Part shown: positions 9,104-19,369 of the stretch, piece by piece
Position numbering within the stretch: the first letter of the stretch is position 1
How the letters are laid out: every line of letters starts with the position of its first letter
Assembly (NCBI GenBank): GCA_025526915.1
Contig: JAHLKH010000320.1
Span: 1 to 20,612 of the forward strand
Reading direction: 5' to 3'
From: Entophlyctis helioformis
Taxonomy: Eukaryota > Chytridiomycota > Chytridiomycetes > Chytridiales > Chytriomycetaceae
DNA: 20,612 nucleotides
Notes under the pieces: generated by a model
What the model was told of the DNA's origin: nothing
The model's input: only the letters and a program-made list of their open reading frames with translations
The model's database searches: none
Position numbers and translations under genes: made by a program

Positions 9104-12100
9104 GCAACAACAACCACAGCAACAACGACCACGGCGACCCCGAGGCCGGTCCCTCCATCGCCGCCATCATGTTTGCCGCCTCGCTGCCCTCGCCCTCACA
9201 GCCCTCACAGCCCTCGCTGCCCTCGGGCTGCCCTTCCGCCGATCTGCATCCTGTGGCCTCCCATACCACGCCAGATCTGCTGCCCTTGCAGTCGCTGGTG
9301 CACGCCCAGATGCATGCCCAGCTGCATGCCCAGCTGCAGGCAAACACCTCCAAGCGCAGAGAGTCGGACGCTGACGACCGGCGCCGTCGCCGCTTTGGCA
9401 TCCTGTGGTCGCATTCGCCGTTCGCGGAAGCTCCTTCCACTGCTGCTCCTTCTTCTTCTGCTCCTGCTGCTGCTGCTCCGGCTGCCGACCAGCCTTTCCA
9501 TGGCATCAGACGCCCGCACTCATCGCATCCGCTGACTGCCGCTGCCGCTGCTGCGCCTGCCCCCGACGCTGCAGCCGAGCCCGCCACCAGGCATCGCTTA
9601 TCGTGGCCTCTGAACGCGCCGGCCTCGCAGCCGCCTCCAAGACGCCTGTTCCGTCGCCCTCCGCCTGCGACCGTGTCAATGCCGCCCATCGACGTGTCCT
9701 CGCCTCTGACAACCCCAACAGATCCGCTGCTGCTGCACCCCGCGTGGCCTGCCCCGCCCATCCTGGCGTCGGGCAACACCACCGACGTGTCGTCGCTGCT
9801 CTCTGACGTGTCTGCGGCTGTCGCGACCGGATCGGCGTCGGGCCCAAACACTCGCCAGCCATCTCCCGCACCGTCTGCTCTTGCCCACGAGGCAGTCGCA
9901 GACGAGGCAGCCGCTCCATCTCCCGCTCATCGCGATGTTGAACGCGACGGCCAGCCTGCAGATGCACATCTGCTCGAACAGGTGCTTGCCAGCCACGCAA
10001 CGCAGTCGGCTGGCTCGGCCGCCGTGTGGCCCCACCACGCTCACGCTCACACGCAGTCGCAGTCGCAGTCGCAGTCGCAGTCGCAGTCGCAGTCGCTTGC
10101 TCTCTTCGACCAGCTGCATCGCCCTGCTCGCGCCGATCTGCACCCCTCGTTGCTCGGCGCCACTCTGGCGGGCTCAGCAGGTGCCAATGTTGGTGCACAC
10201 GCCGCCCTGCGCGTGCGCCACGCTGCCGCTGCCCACGCCGATCTCGTCGCCCCGCCAGCCTGCCGCGACCTTGCTCCCGCTCGACCATTTGTGTCTGCAG
10301 AACATACGCCAGCATCTCCAGCGCCTCCCGCACCACCTCCACCGCCCTCGGCCTCGTCCTCGTCGAGGTGGCCGCCCAGACCTTTCCCCACATCCCCATC
10401 CGCTGCGATTCCCCCCGCCGACGTCGCCTTTCCTCCCCGCCCGCCGCCCGCCGACGCCAGCAACGACGACGCCAGCAACGACGGATCTCGCCATCACGCT
10501 GCCATGTCCCTCCAACGCCCGCCGTATCATCAGACGACGCTGGTGGGTGCCAACGCCCACCGCACGCACCCGCTCGCCGCCATGCAGCCGTCCACGGCTG
10601 GCGGCACCGGCACCGCATCGCCGTCCATCTCGCTGACCTCTACCGCTCCCGCTGGCACGTCCTCATCCCACCTCCAACACCTCCAGCATCAGCACCAGCA
10701 CCAACAGCAGCATCCAAGCCATGCCGTCGTGGTCGCCGCCCTGCCGATGCAGCAGTCGCGCCGACAGTGGCAGCCGACGCTCGGCCATCCCGCCACGCTG
10801 CCGATGCTGTCGCATCCGATGGGCTTGCCGATGCCCCTGTCCATGCCCGGTCCGCGCTTACCGCCGTCGCCCCAGCAGCAGCACCAGCAGCAGCAGCAGC
10901 AGCCGGGCCGCCCTCCCCAGCGGCTGCCGTCGCTCGCCGTCATGGCCGATGCGCTCGCAAGCCTTGATTGTAAGTCGTCGCGCATGTGACTGTGCACCGC
11001 CGGCGTTTGACTGACGTGCTCGCTCCCCCAACGACCCGCCCGACACAGCCGCCGCCAACCAGCTCGAGGTCATTCTGGCACAGCGCCGCCTGCTCATTGA
11101 CCAGGAGACGCAGCTGCTGCGCACCAGCGAAGTGCATCTGCGGCTGCTTCGCCAACAGCAGGTCCGTCCTCCTTGCACCGCCAACTCCTCGCGTCAGCCG
11201 TTGATTCGTGCAAGCCGCGGAACAACGGCTGAGCTAAGCGGGTGCTGGCGGGGCGGATGCTGGCTGCGTCCTGCCCGCCCGCCCCGCACCCGTATGTATG
11301 TATGCCTGGCTGGCTGACTGGCTGACTGACCCCCTCCCTCTCTGCAACACGCTCGTGCCGGCCGCCAACAGGCGCAGATCCAGAGCATCGACTGGGCTCC
11401 GCTGCTCAACGCCGCCTTTTCGGAAAAGCCGTCTGCTGCCGACACGGCCAGCGACGCCGCCACGCTCCATTCCATCACGGATACCGTGCAGGGTCCAGTG
11501 CCCAAGACGGCCGGTGCTCCTGCTCCTGCTCCTGATGACGGCCACCATGTCCACCACGTCCAGCAGGCCGAGGATCACGATCAGCAGCAGCACCAGCAGC
11601 ACCAGCACCCGCCCCTCGCCTCGGTCGCGGCCCGTGTCGTTCAAGTGGTTCAGTCGACACACGAGCAAGAGCCCCATCGCGCCGTCACAAACTCGGTGGT
11701 TGACGACGACGACAACGACTCTGGCTCAGGCGATGGCGACAACCACGACAACCACGACGGCAACCACGAGCAGCAGCATGGCAGATCGCCCTACGGCCAT
11801 GGTCACGACCACGCCGCCTCGCCCGCAAGTGCCCTGTTCACGCCTGATCGCATGGTCCCAAAAGCACCACGCCAGTCGCCCGTGTCGACGCCCGTCCCCA
11901 CGCAGCCGCCTGCCCATGCCGTCGAACCCGCCGAATCAGCCGCCACCCCAACGGCACCGGAGCTGCCGTACGTGGTGCTGCGATCGCCGACCCCGCCCAT
12001 GGCGCTCCATCGCATCCTGCAATCTGCGCAATCGGCGCAGTCTGTGCAGCCGGCCGACCCTGACCCTGACCCAGCCAACGGCGAACAGCGCGCTTCGGCC

Positions 12101-12667
12101 AACATCGTCCGCCATCCAAGCACGGCATCGTCCGACGCGACCTGCATCCCCGTGCCCTCGACCGCGCCATCCGCACCTGCCGTCCCGCTCGACGGCGTCG
12201 TGGTGATTGTCGACGACCTGGGCAGCGACACCCACTCGTTCTCGCACTCGCACTTTCACCATCTCGCAGCCCCGCCACCGCCGCCCTCAGTTCCCCACAC
12301 AGCAGCAGCGGCGGCGGCCAACACAGCCGCGTACACTGACATGCCGCGCAGTGCAGCGTCTGTCGACCGGCCACCGCTGTTTACCATCCTGTCGGCAACC
12401 GACAAGTACGCCACCGACGGCGATACCGGCGCGGATGTCGATGTCGATGATGACGACGATCGCTCCAGCTCGGTGAGCGCCGCTCGCAGGGCCAAAAAGT
12501 CCCGTCGGAGAAGTCTGATGGATTTCTTTAAACCTAGCAGTAGCATCAGTGGTGGGGGTGGCGGTGGTGGTGGTGGTGGTGGTGGGATGACGGGCGCGTC
12601 CAAGCCATTGAGCCGACCAAAGTCACAGCTGTTTGTCAACCCGTTTGCCGCATCGAAGCGCGGCTGA
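8998..12667 (+). CDS. Large low-complexity protein with a short coiled coil, function unknown
   Basis: Not recognised. Exons 8998-10969, 11049-11161 and 11372-12667 (donors GTAAGT and GTCCGT, acceptors CACAG and AACAG) join in frame to 1126 residues. An Asn run starts at residue 23, a basic patch (DDRRRRRFGILW) lies near residue 130, and a Gln-Ser repeat spans about 352-367. Long Pro/Ala/Ser- and His/Gln-rich stretches fill most of exon 1. The most protein-like part is at the exon joins, about 645-725: MADALASLD, then NQLEVILAQRRLLIDQETQ, then SEVHLRLLRQQQAQIQSIDW, likely helical or coiled coil. The C terminus is basic and includes RRRSLMDFFKP (about 1073-1083), which resembles a PCNA-interacting box without its Gln, followed by a Gly run. 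No signal peptide or membrane segment. A disordered nuclear scaffold or regulator is possible, but this is inference. Confidence 0.75.
9064..9123 (+). repeat. AAC trinucleotide repeat encoding poly-Asn
   Basis: About 13 AAC codons, then AGC- and CAC-interrupted copies, coding for the Asn-rich N terminus of the low-complexity protein. A length-variable tract is likely. Confidence 0.9.
10053..10097 (+). repeat. CAGTCG hexamer repeat encoding Gln-Ser
   Basis: About seven in-frame tandem CAGTCG copies code for alternating Gln and Ser. The hexamer period keeps the reading frame whatever the copy number. Confidence 0.9.
12550..12585 (+). repeat. GGT repeat encoding poly-Gly
   Basis: A near-perfect GGT/GGC tract coding for about 12 Gly residues between the basic DFF motif and the C-terminal tail. 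Confidence 0.85.
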
Positions 12668-12911
12668 TGTCTTGGTGAGAGCGGGGGTTGATGGCCATTG
12701 AGCCTGTACATACTAATGAAAGCCGAGGGTGGAAGGGAAGAATCTCATCCCACACACACACACACACACTCAACTCAGCTCTGTAGCGGATAATGGAAAC
12801 AAGTGGTGGAGCGTGGCGCAGACTCTAGTACATTGAACGAACAAGAAAGGATGACGGTGTTGATGACGATGGAGGGAGGGGAAAGGGAGAGAGGAAAGAG
12901 ACTGGCGTGGA
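12668..12911. other. Convergent 3' spacer before SEY1
   Basis: These 244 bp lie between two converging stop codons. They contain a CA microsatellite at 12751-12769 and no canonical AATAAA that I can see on either strand. No gene. Confidence 0.6.
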
Positions 12912-15900
12912 TCACTCGTCCTGCGTGCCATTGGCCTTGCCGTGCACCTCTGCATGCACACGCGACGACGACGCAACCGTCGCAGCGCGCTTGGGCCGGT
13001 GCGTGAGCTCGTAGTCGCCGCCGTCAGCCTCGCCGGCAGCATGGACAGACGTGTTCGATCCAAACATGACCGAGTTGGACACGCCGCGGCGCACGCGCTC
13101 GACAGCCGGGTGCGACATGATGTTGTCCATCGACAGCCCGCGGCCGCGCAAATTGTCCTTGACCTGCCGGCCAATCTCGCCCGTCGTCACGCGCGCCACC
13201 TGCAGCAGCGGCCCGCCCATGTTGGTGCGGTACACGACATACGCCGCCACGAGCGAGACAATGAGGCCCATCGTGAGCACAGGGTTGCGCAGGATCGCCA
13301 TGAACTCGTTCCATCCGAGCACGACGGTCATGACAATGAACCATGACGGGATCTTGGCCGTCGTTGCTACCGTCGACCGCTTCGCCTCGACAAACTGGCC
13401 GTGCGCCTCGCGGTTGAACGCTGCACGCGCGTCCTCTTGGCGCGACACCGAGATGAGCACAATCGGCATCTCCTTGATACCCTGCAGGCCGTCGTCCGTC
13501 CCATCGTGTTCCATCGTATTCAAGCACACGTCAGCGACAGCCTCAACATAGCAACAGCAGTCCCGACACGCCCCGACCAGCCCCCCTTACCTTGCGCTCG
13601 GCCACGTCCTTGTCAATCTCAGACAGTGGCACCTTGAACTCGGCCAGCTGGCTAAGCAGCTCATCCGCCAGACCGCGGGCAGCAGCAAAGACGCCGTCAA
13701 TGTCGTCCATGGGCGACCAGAAGCGCGGAATGCCCTTGTCATCGTAACGGAACCGGCTCTCGAACCTAGTGTCCACACACACACGCACATCAGCCGTATC
13801 AGTCATCGCCCTCCCTCCCTCTGACCCAAACACGCAACACGCAACACTCGATACGCACTTGGTGCGCAGCTTCTCAAGCAGCTGCTTCTCCGACACCTCC
13901 TCCTTGATCGTGTCCATGAGCAGGTCCCACGCCCGCACCTTGGTCTGTTTGATTTCCTCGGCAACGAGGTCGGCAGACACCTCGAACCCGTTGAGCGACG
14001 TCTCGAGCGTGCCCGTGACCGTCTCCACGACCTTGTTGTACGTGCGGAGGACATCCGCCCACAGCAGCCGGCTCGGCCGGCTGAACAGGTCCTTGACAGG
14101 GTGCTGCAGCTGCGTCGTCATGTCGCTCTCGAGCTTCTTGCTCATGCGCTGCATCGCCTCGGTGCGCTTCTTGGCGCACTCGTCGTCGAGCTCGGCGATA
14201 AACAGCGTGTGCTGCTCCTCGTACGTCCACCCGGCCTCTTCGATGATGGCCGCCTGCGCGCCGTCGCGGAACCGCGTCTCTGCCTCCACGTACGCGGCCT
14301 TGAGCTTGAGGGCAAAGTCTGCCTCGCTGTTCTTGATTTTGGCCTATCCGTTGCCAGCAGAACGACGCCAAAGTCAGCGCCAGGCCATCTCACCAAGCAG
14401 ACAGGCAGACAGACAGGCAGATTGACTGACTGACTGACACCGCTATACAGATACTCACAGCAAGCGACGTGTTAAAGAGCGTGATGGACAGCTTGTGCAG
14501 GTTGCGCAGCTGCTGCACAAACAGAACCGACAGCGCCGTGTACATCTGGTTGGCAAACTCTTCGCGCTTAGCCTGGTACACCTGGGCATTGTAGCGGCTG
14601 GCGTCCTTGTCGAAATCAGCTGTACGCAACCACCACACACCATGACGCAGGCGATGCCCCCACCAAGTGCGTTAGTCCATGCCAAGTCGCCACCATCCAA
14701 AGGCTGCACAAGCCGAGCTTTCAGGGCACATACCCAATGCGGTCTTGGTCAGGCCGCGGATGATCGTGCCAAGATCCTCGACAACATGGCCGCTGTCAAT
14801 CTTGTGTCGGAGCGGCTTGAACTCGGCCGACACGCGGTCATACACCGTCTTGGCAATTTCGTCACAGCGGTACTGCGCGAGCAGCTGCTGCTGCGTCGGC
14901 AGGTCCAGATCGCGGTTGCTGACAATCTTTTCCCAGACCGAGTCGGCAAAGTGCTGGAACCCGTCAATCGGGATGCGCTTGTGGTAGTTGGGCTTGAACA
15001 CGTAGCCGGCCGAGCTGGTGTTGTAGAAGCGCTCGCGCATCTCGTCCACGGCCTCCTCGAAGCGGTCCGTGGCGTAGATCTTGTGCGGCAGACCCACATA
15101 CTCAAAGTCAAAAAAGTCGGTGATCTGCGAGCTCTCCTTTCCGGCGGGCTGTTGGATGTGTGAACAGAACCGGTGAGCCTGCCAGTGGATACACCAGGCG
15201 TGCTGCGGCAAGTGGCAGAGACCCACCTTGACAAGACCCTCCCAGATGCGCTTGAGATCGTTGATGAGCGTGTCGGCCAGCTTGCTGAGCGGCGTGCGGT
15301 TGGTAAAGTCACGCAGCACAAAGAAGATGCACGTCTTGGGCGATCTGGCGGCAAGCGACGGCGATGAAGCCCATGACATGTGACTGTCAGCCAAAGCCAG
15401 ACTATGACGAGCCAAGCTATGACGAGCCGACAGAAGGGCAGCGGGCAACCAGCGGTACGCACCCCTGCTTCTGGAACAGCTGCAGATTGACCTCAAAGAC
15501 GGTCTTGAGCAGGCCCATGTTGGCGCCGTTGTACAGGCCAACCGACTGCTCCCACATGTTGACAATCAGCACCTCGGCCACCGACAGCGAGAACAGCGCA
15601 CTCTTGCGCTCAAAGTCCTGTTTGCAGCACGCCGGTACGTCAGTCCGCCAGTATGCCAGGATGCCGGCCAGTGCGCCAGGCGATCGTGGACAGGCCACAG
15701 GGGGGCACGCACCTGGTCCTCGCCACGCTCGCGGCCGTCCGTGCCCTCGACGTCCATGACAAGCGTGTTGGCGCCACGGGCCTTGCACATCCAGATGCCC
15801 TTGGTCGTCTGCTGGCGCATGCTCTCGTTCATGACATCGAAGCGGGTCTCGAACAGGCGGTTGAGCAGCGTGCCTGCACACCAGCACGCCGTCGCACGCC

Positions 15901-16406
15901 GTCGCACAGGGTGGTACGCTGTCAGTGCCAGACGCTCCCTTGCCAGCCCGCACATTGGCACACAAGCACACGTGGTGAAACAGGATCCGCCGGCGCAGCA
16001 GCACACTCACTCTTGCCCGTGCTCTGCGAGCCAAAGACGGCGACGACGTTGTAGTTGAAGCCTTGGTCGGCCAGCTGCCAGCGCTTCTCAAACGCCGCAG
16101 TCAGCTCCGTGCTGCTCGGTCGCCAGCAAGTCAGTCACAGTCAGCCATTGTCAGCCAGCCATAGTCAGCAAGTCTGAATCGCCGTCCGCCACCCGCCACC
16201 GCTTGAACGGCCAAACACGGCGGCTGGTGCTGCGCAGCGTGCCGGTGGCTGGGCAGGAAGGGGGCGGGACGGAGCGGGAGAGCGACGGGAGGGAAGGCAG
16301 CCACATACGTAAACTTTTGCTCCTCGTCGACCATCTGCACCTGGAACGACAGCTCGCCGGCAGCCGCAGTGGCCGCCGCAACGGCAATGTCTGTGCTGCT
16401 CTGCAT
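12912..16406 (-). CDS. SEY1: Sey1, dynamin-like GTPase for ER membrane fusion
   Basis: Atlastin/RHD3-type GTPase that fuses ER tubules and forms three-way junctions. Ten exons: 16309-16406, 16011-16111, 15713-15873, 15463-15617, 15227-15344, 14734-15148, 14459-14619, 13859-14343, 13591-13765 and 12912-13541. All junctions keep frame, giving 832 residues (yeast Sey1 about 776). G1 P-loop GSQSTGKS is at 60-67, split by intron 2. Switch [10 protein letters not shown] follows, then G3 DVEGTDG (107-113) and G4 RD in FFVLRDFTN (183-184). A long helical middle domain ends at [14 protein letters not shown] sequence. Two membrane segments (about 687-707, with [13 protein letters not shown] between them, and 711-727) form the ER hairpin. 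The cytosolic tail carries [10 protein letters not shown], probably the amphipathic helix. The start is the only ATG before the conserved QMVDEEQKF. Exon 2 has two acceptors 3 nt apart. No frame breaks. The exon 10 acceptor (TTGAG) is the weakest call. Confidence 0.96.
13772..13790. repeat. CA-rich microsatellite in SEY1 intron 8
   Basis: An interrupted CA run right beside the exon 9 acceptor of SEY1. Read on the gene strand it forms a GT-rich tract where a pyrimidine tract would be expected. Confidence 0.7.
14395..14440. repeat. CAGACAGG / GACT short tandem repeats in SEY1 intron 7
   Basis: CAGACAGG units followed by GACT units between exons 8 and 7. This is simple sequence without other content. 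Similar CAGACAG-type sequence occurs in the DUF8032-like gene intron. Confidence 0.7.
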
Positions 16407-16590
16407 CGTTTTGGTGATTGTTGCGGCAAGATGGCGCGGCGTTGATCCGCCAGCAGCCACGGCACGGCAAGGACGGCTGGCTGGAGAGTGCCAGAGGACG
16501 GCAGAAGCAGCGACAGGCAGCCACAGTGGCAAAAGAGAGAGACTGGCCAAGGATCGATGCCTGCAAGTCGAGCAAAATAGCAAGATGGGC

Positions 16591-16594
16591 AAAA
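16591..16594 (-). terminator. Pol III terminator of tRNA-Lys
   Basis: TTTT on the minus strand, 9 nt after the tRNA-Lys discriminator base. A second TTTT occurs at 16573-16576 as a possible backup. Confidence 0.6.
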
Positions 16595-16602
16595 GAGAAG
16601 CC

Positions 16603-16675
16603 AGCCCGACGTGGGGGTCGAACCCACAACCTTAAGATTAAGAGTCTTACGCTCTACCGATTGAGCTAGCCGGGC
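16603..16675 (-). tRNA. tRNA-Lys (anticodon CTT)
   Basis: All four arms fold. The acceptor stem is GCCCGGC/GTCGGGC with one G-U pair. The D arm is GCTC-AATCGGTA-GAGC. The anticodon stem TAAGA/TCTTA has loop CTCTTAA (anticodon CTT), and the T arm is GTGGG-TTCGACC-CCCAC. The discriminator is U. There is no intron, and CCA is not encoded. The A box (TAGCTCAATCGG) and B box (GGTTCGACC) are present for Pol III. It lies 197 bp upstream of the SEY1 start codon on the same strand. Confidence 0.97.
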
Positions 16676-16687
16676 TTGTCCCTTCTT

Positions 16688-16697
16688 GTCACGTGAT
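16688..16697. promoter_or_regulatory. E-box GTCACGTGAT 12 bp upstream of tRNA-Lys
   Basis: Shares nine of ten bases with the palindromic E-box at 8885-8894 (GTCACGTGA core). It ends close to the 5' end of tRNA-Lys and lies about 280 bp upstream of SEY1 on the same strand, so it could act on either. Confidence 0.4.
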
Positions 16698-17441
16698 CTG
16701 CCCACACACACTCCATCCGTGCCACTCAGCGCACCACAACCACTGCAAAACCAGCAAAGCGACCGTGTCCTGCCACTCTTGTGCCATCCACTGGCCTGCG
16801 TTGGATGCTGCCAAGTCGCACAGCACAACCGTCATCGTCAACTCCTTGTGCAGTCGCTCAGTGGCACTCCTGAGCTGGCTGGTGGACAGACACTCACACA
16901 TGGCAGCCAGATTCATCCCCTTGATCGTCTCTCGTCTGTCCACGCCTGGCCATGCAAGGAGGCATTGGCGCTGTGCTTGCCACTGGGCTGGCCACTCGAC
17001 TCGTTGTCGGCAAGAAGCAGCGCGCAGTGCAGCTGTGATCCACAGAGACCAGTGGCGCGGCAATGGCGAGCAAAGGCTTGCGTGTCGATCAGCTGAGATG
17101 GTCGTGCTTGACAGCAACCCAGAGTCGTCAAGCCAGCCGATCTTGCAGTCATTGGCCCAGCTGGCCCAGCCGCACTTGTGCACTGTTGGTTGTTGCCTCA
17201 CGTTGCTCGCTGCTGCGTCCCAAGCCGAGTGAGTGGACGAGCAGCCTTGACCGCCACGATGCAGCGCTCTTTGTGTGTGTGGATCCACCGACTCGTGCGG
17301 AATGGCAGCACAGACACTGAGATCGCAGTGTTGCTTGCGGCTGTCTCGAGTGCCGCTGGTTGCTCAAGCAAGAGCCGCACGGCGATGCTGCCCGGTTGGT
17401 GCGTCCATCGACGTGGACGCAGCCACTCTCTTGCTCGTCTG

Positions 17442-17466
17442 GCTGTCTGTCTGTCTGTCTGTCTGT
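17442..17466. repeat. CTGT tetranucleotide microsatellite
   Basis: About six tandem CTGT units in the intergenic region upstream of the ankyrin-type gene. Confidence 0.85.
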
Positions 17467-17587
17467 TGCTCGAATATCAGATGCCGTGGCTGCGCTTGGT
17501 CAGTGGAGCAGCAACGACAGAGCAGCCTCGCATGAGCCAGGCTCGTTGAATGGACACTGGCAGCCCGTGCTGCTGCACAGCAAGCAA

Positions 17588-17605
17588 GCGAGCGAGCGAG
17601 CGAGC
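17588..17605. repeat. CGAG tetranucleotide repeat
   Basis: About four CGAG units (with AAGC variants before them) just upstream of the preferred start of the ankyrin-type gene at 17633, probably in its 5' leader. Confidence 0.75.
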
Positions 17606-17632
17606 AGACCAACAACGCCACGAGTGCAGCAG

Positions 17633-19250
17633 ATGGACACGGTCGCGTCCAAGTGGATCTTGTCCTGTCCGTCACAAAGCGAGCAAGCGGCTGTGACAAT
17701 GACAACAGAGCGGCTGACGGCAGACAACGCTGACGCAGCAGCAGCAGACGCAGCAGCCAGCGACGAGCATGTGTGCAGTCTGCAGAACCAGCCGCAGAGC
17801 ACAGCCGAGGAGGTCGTTGGAGCGAGTGGCAGTCAAGCCGTCGAGCCAGGACAGCCAGGACAGCCAGCAGCAACGAAGACTGCGCAGCCGCAAGAGCCGC
17901 AGGTGAAGCCAGGTGTGCCTCGCTATGTGGTGCCGCCAACGACCGGCAACCTTGCATATGGACGCAGCCACTGGGACGGCAAGCCTGCCGAGATCCACGC
18001 CATGATCCTCAAGCACGCCGGCCCGCTCACTCGCTTCCTGTGCGGCCTGCTCGGCGACAAGCGGCGCATCGACCAGGCGACCAAGCTGCAGCTGTGGATC
18101 GATGCGTTCAAGACGGACTGGCAGGGCGATCTGCGTCTGCTGCCTAGCGTTGACCTGACGGCCAACAACGGACTGTTGCTCGCACACTCTCGCTCCATGT
18201 ACAACCGTCTGTGCAAGCGCTTTCCGCGGTGCACCGAGGTCTCGTATGCAGGCTCAGACGCAGACAAGAACAACCATGACCTGTCGTTCTATCACGACTC
18301 TTGGAACAGCAAGCGACTGCTTCTCATTCCCATGCGGCACGGCTGGTTCGATCTGCTCGACTTTACGCATCCGATCGCACTCGCTCGCATCGCCATCAGC
18401 TTTGGGTTCGTCGACCTGCTCAAGCATCTCGACCGCACTCCACGACGCACTCCGCGGCTGGATGGTCGAGCACGATACGACGACCGAGATCTGGCACAGC
18501 GCCATCGACCGAGCGTCGTGCAATGGACATCTCGATGTTGTGCAGTACTTGTTTGAGGCTGGCGTGGCAGGATGCACGGTGGATGCCATGGACTGGGCGG
18601 CTGCCAACGGCCATCTGCCTGTCGTCATCTGGCTCCACGAGAACAGGACGGAAGGATGCGCGACTGCTGCGATGGAGTGTGCGGCTCGCGATGGCCATCT
18701 GCATGTCGTCAAGTGGCTGCATGCCAACAGGACGGAAGGATGCACGACCAATGCGATGGACTGGGCAGCCATGTATGGACGTCTGCATGTCGCCAAGTGG
18801 CTCCACGAGAACAGAACAGAGGGATGCACAGACCAGGCGATGGTCTATGCGGCGGGCCGTGGGCATCTGTCCATGGTTCAGTGGTTGCACGAGACCCACG
18901 GCGAAGCGTGCTCGTCTGCCGCACTCGATGCCGCCATCAGCCGTGGATACACGGACGTTGTCAAGTACATGCACTCCAGAGGCGGCCGCGCATCAAGCAG
19001 TGCTGTTGAGACGGTGTCCATCGATGGCAATGTCGAGATGCTGCAGCACTTGATGGATTGCGGATATGCCGTTGAACTCGGAGCCATCAATCGCGCCACG
19101 AACATGGCCGCTGCCAATATCCTGCTTCGCAGCCTCACACTGGCTCGAGCACAGGCGTTGCTTGCAGAGAACAACCGCAGAAACGGCTTCGCTGTCACCA
19201 CCCAGCGACTCGAATCGACCATTGCAGAGCTGCAGAAGGGATGCAAGTGA
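17633..19250 (+). CDS. Ankyrin-repeat-type protein with N-terminal leader domain, frame broken at about 18434
   Basis: Member of an expanded chytrid-style ankyrin family, probably a protein-binding adaptor. From ATG 17633, a Gln/Ala-rich leader (1-110) precedes SHWDGKPAEIHAMILKHAG and PLTRFLCGLLG (112-141), an F-box-like helical start seen in such families. A conserved middle follows (LLLIPMRHGWFDLLDFTHP, about 229-247). After KHLD (267) the frame shifts: one extra base at 18434 puts the rest (ALHDALRGWMVEHD onward, 18435-19250, 271 residues) in another frame. That part holds about six repeats of roughly 28-30 residues with NGHLDVV / GHLHVVKWLHANRTEGC / AMDWAA motifs. No GT-AG pair of sensible length bridges the break, so it is a mutation, an assembly indel or a pseudogene. 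ATG 17699 is an alternative start. No introns are needed elsewhere. Confidence 0.75.
18555..18990 (+). repeat. Tandem ankyrin-type repeats with near-identical WLHENRTEGC units
   Basis: Units of about 84-87 nt. WLHENRTEGC or WLHANRTEGC occurs three times in a row (about 18631-18660, 18715-18744 and 18799-18828). The nucleotide similarity is high, suggesting recent tandem duplication or gene conversion. Flanking units (QYLFEAGVAGC, QWLHETHGEAC, KYMHSRGG) are more diverged. Confidence 0.8.
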
Positions 19251-19369
19251 TTGTGGTTGTGTTTGGACGGCTGTTCAATGGATGACCAAGACTCGCCACT
19301 TGAATGAAGATGTGATGGCGCACTTGGACACGCCAAAGGACATCTCCCATCTGCTGGCCCACTTGAGAT
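19251..19369. other. 3' flank of the ankyrin-type gene
   Basis: Short spacer between the ankyrin-type stop codon and the truncated 3' end of the reverse-transcriptase remnant. It presumably holds the 3' UTR. No motif seen. Confidence 0.5.

Larger units (their letters stand above)
16676..17632. other. About 950 bp with no supportable gene
   Basis: Between tRNA-Lys and the ankyrin-type gene I see an E-box (16688-16697), a CTGT microsatellite (17442-17466) and a CGAG repeat (17588-17605). A 199-codon open frame lies on the minus strand (16689-17288), with competing frames on both strands. None has a recognisable motif, and they look like chance open frames in stop-poor GC-rich DNA. The right part presumably holds the promoter and 5' UTR of the downstream gene. 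Confidence 0.5.

Noticed and set aside
8886..9851. 321-codon open frame on the minus strand
   Set aside because: Antisense to the first exon of the low-complexity protein; it consists of poly-Leu, poly-Val and Ser/Gly runs from the repeats.
9506..10618. 370-codon open frame on the minus strand
   Set aside because: Antisense shadow of the same exon, Arg/Gly/Trp-rich with Thr-Ala hexamer runs. The plus strand has clean splice joins to further exons.
16689..17288. 199-codon open frame on the minus strand between tRNA-Lys and the ankyrin-type gene
   Set aside because: No motif or family resemblance, high Trp/Cys/Gln content, and other frames are equally open. I could not support it as a gene.
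18244..18425. An intron (GTATGC ... CTCAAG) that might explain the frame break in the ankyrin-type gene
   Set aside because: It would remove the conserved LLLIPMRHGWFDLLDFTHP block, so a single-base break is more likely.
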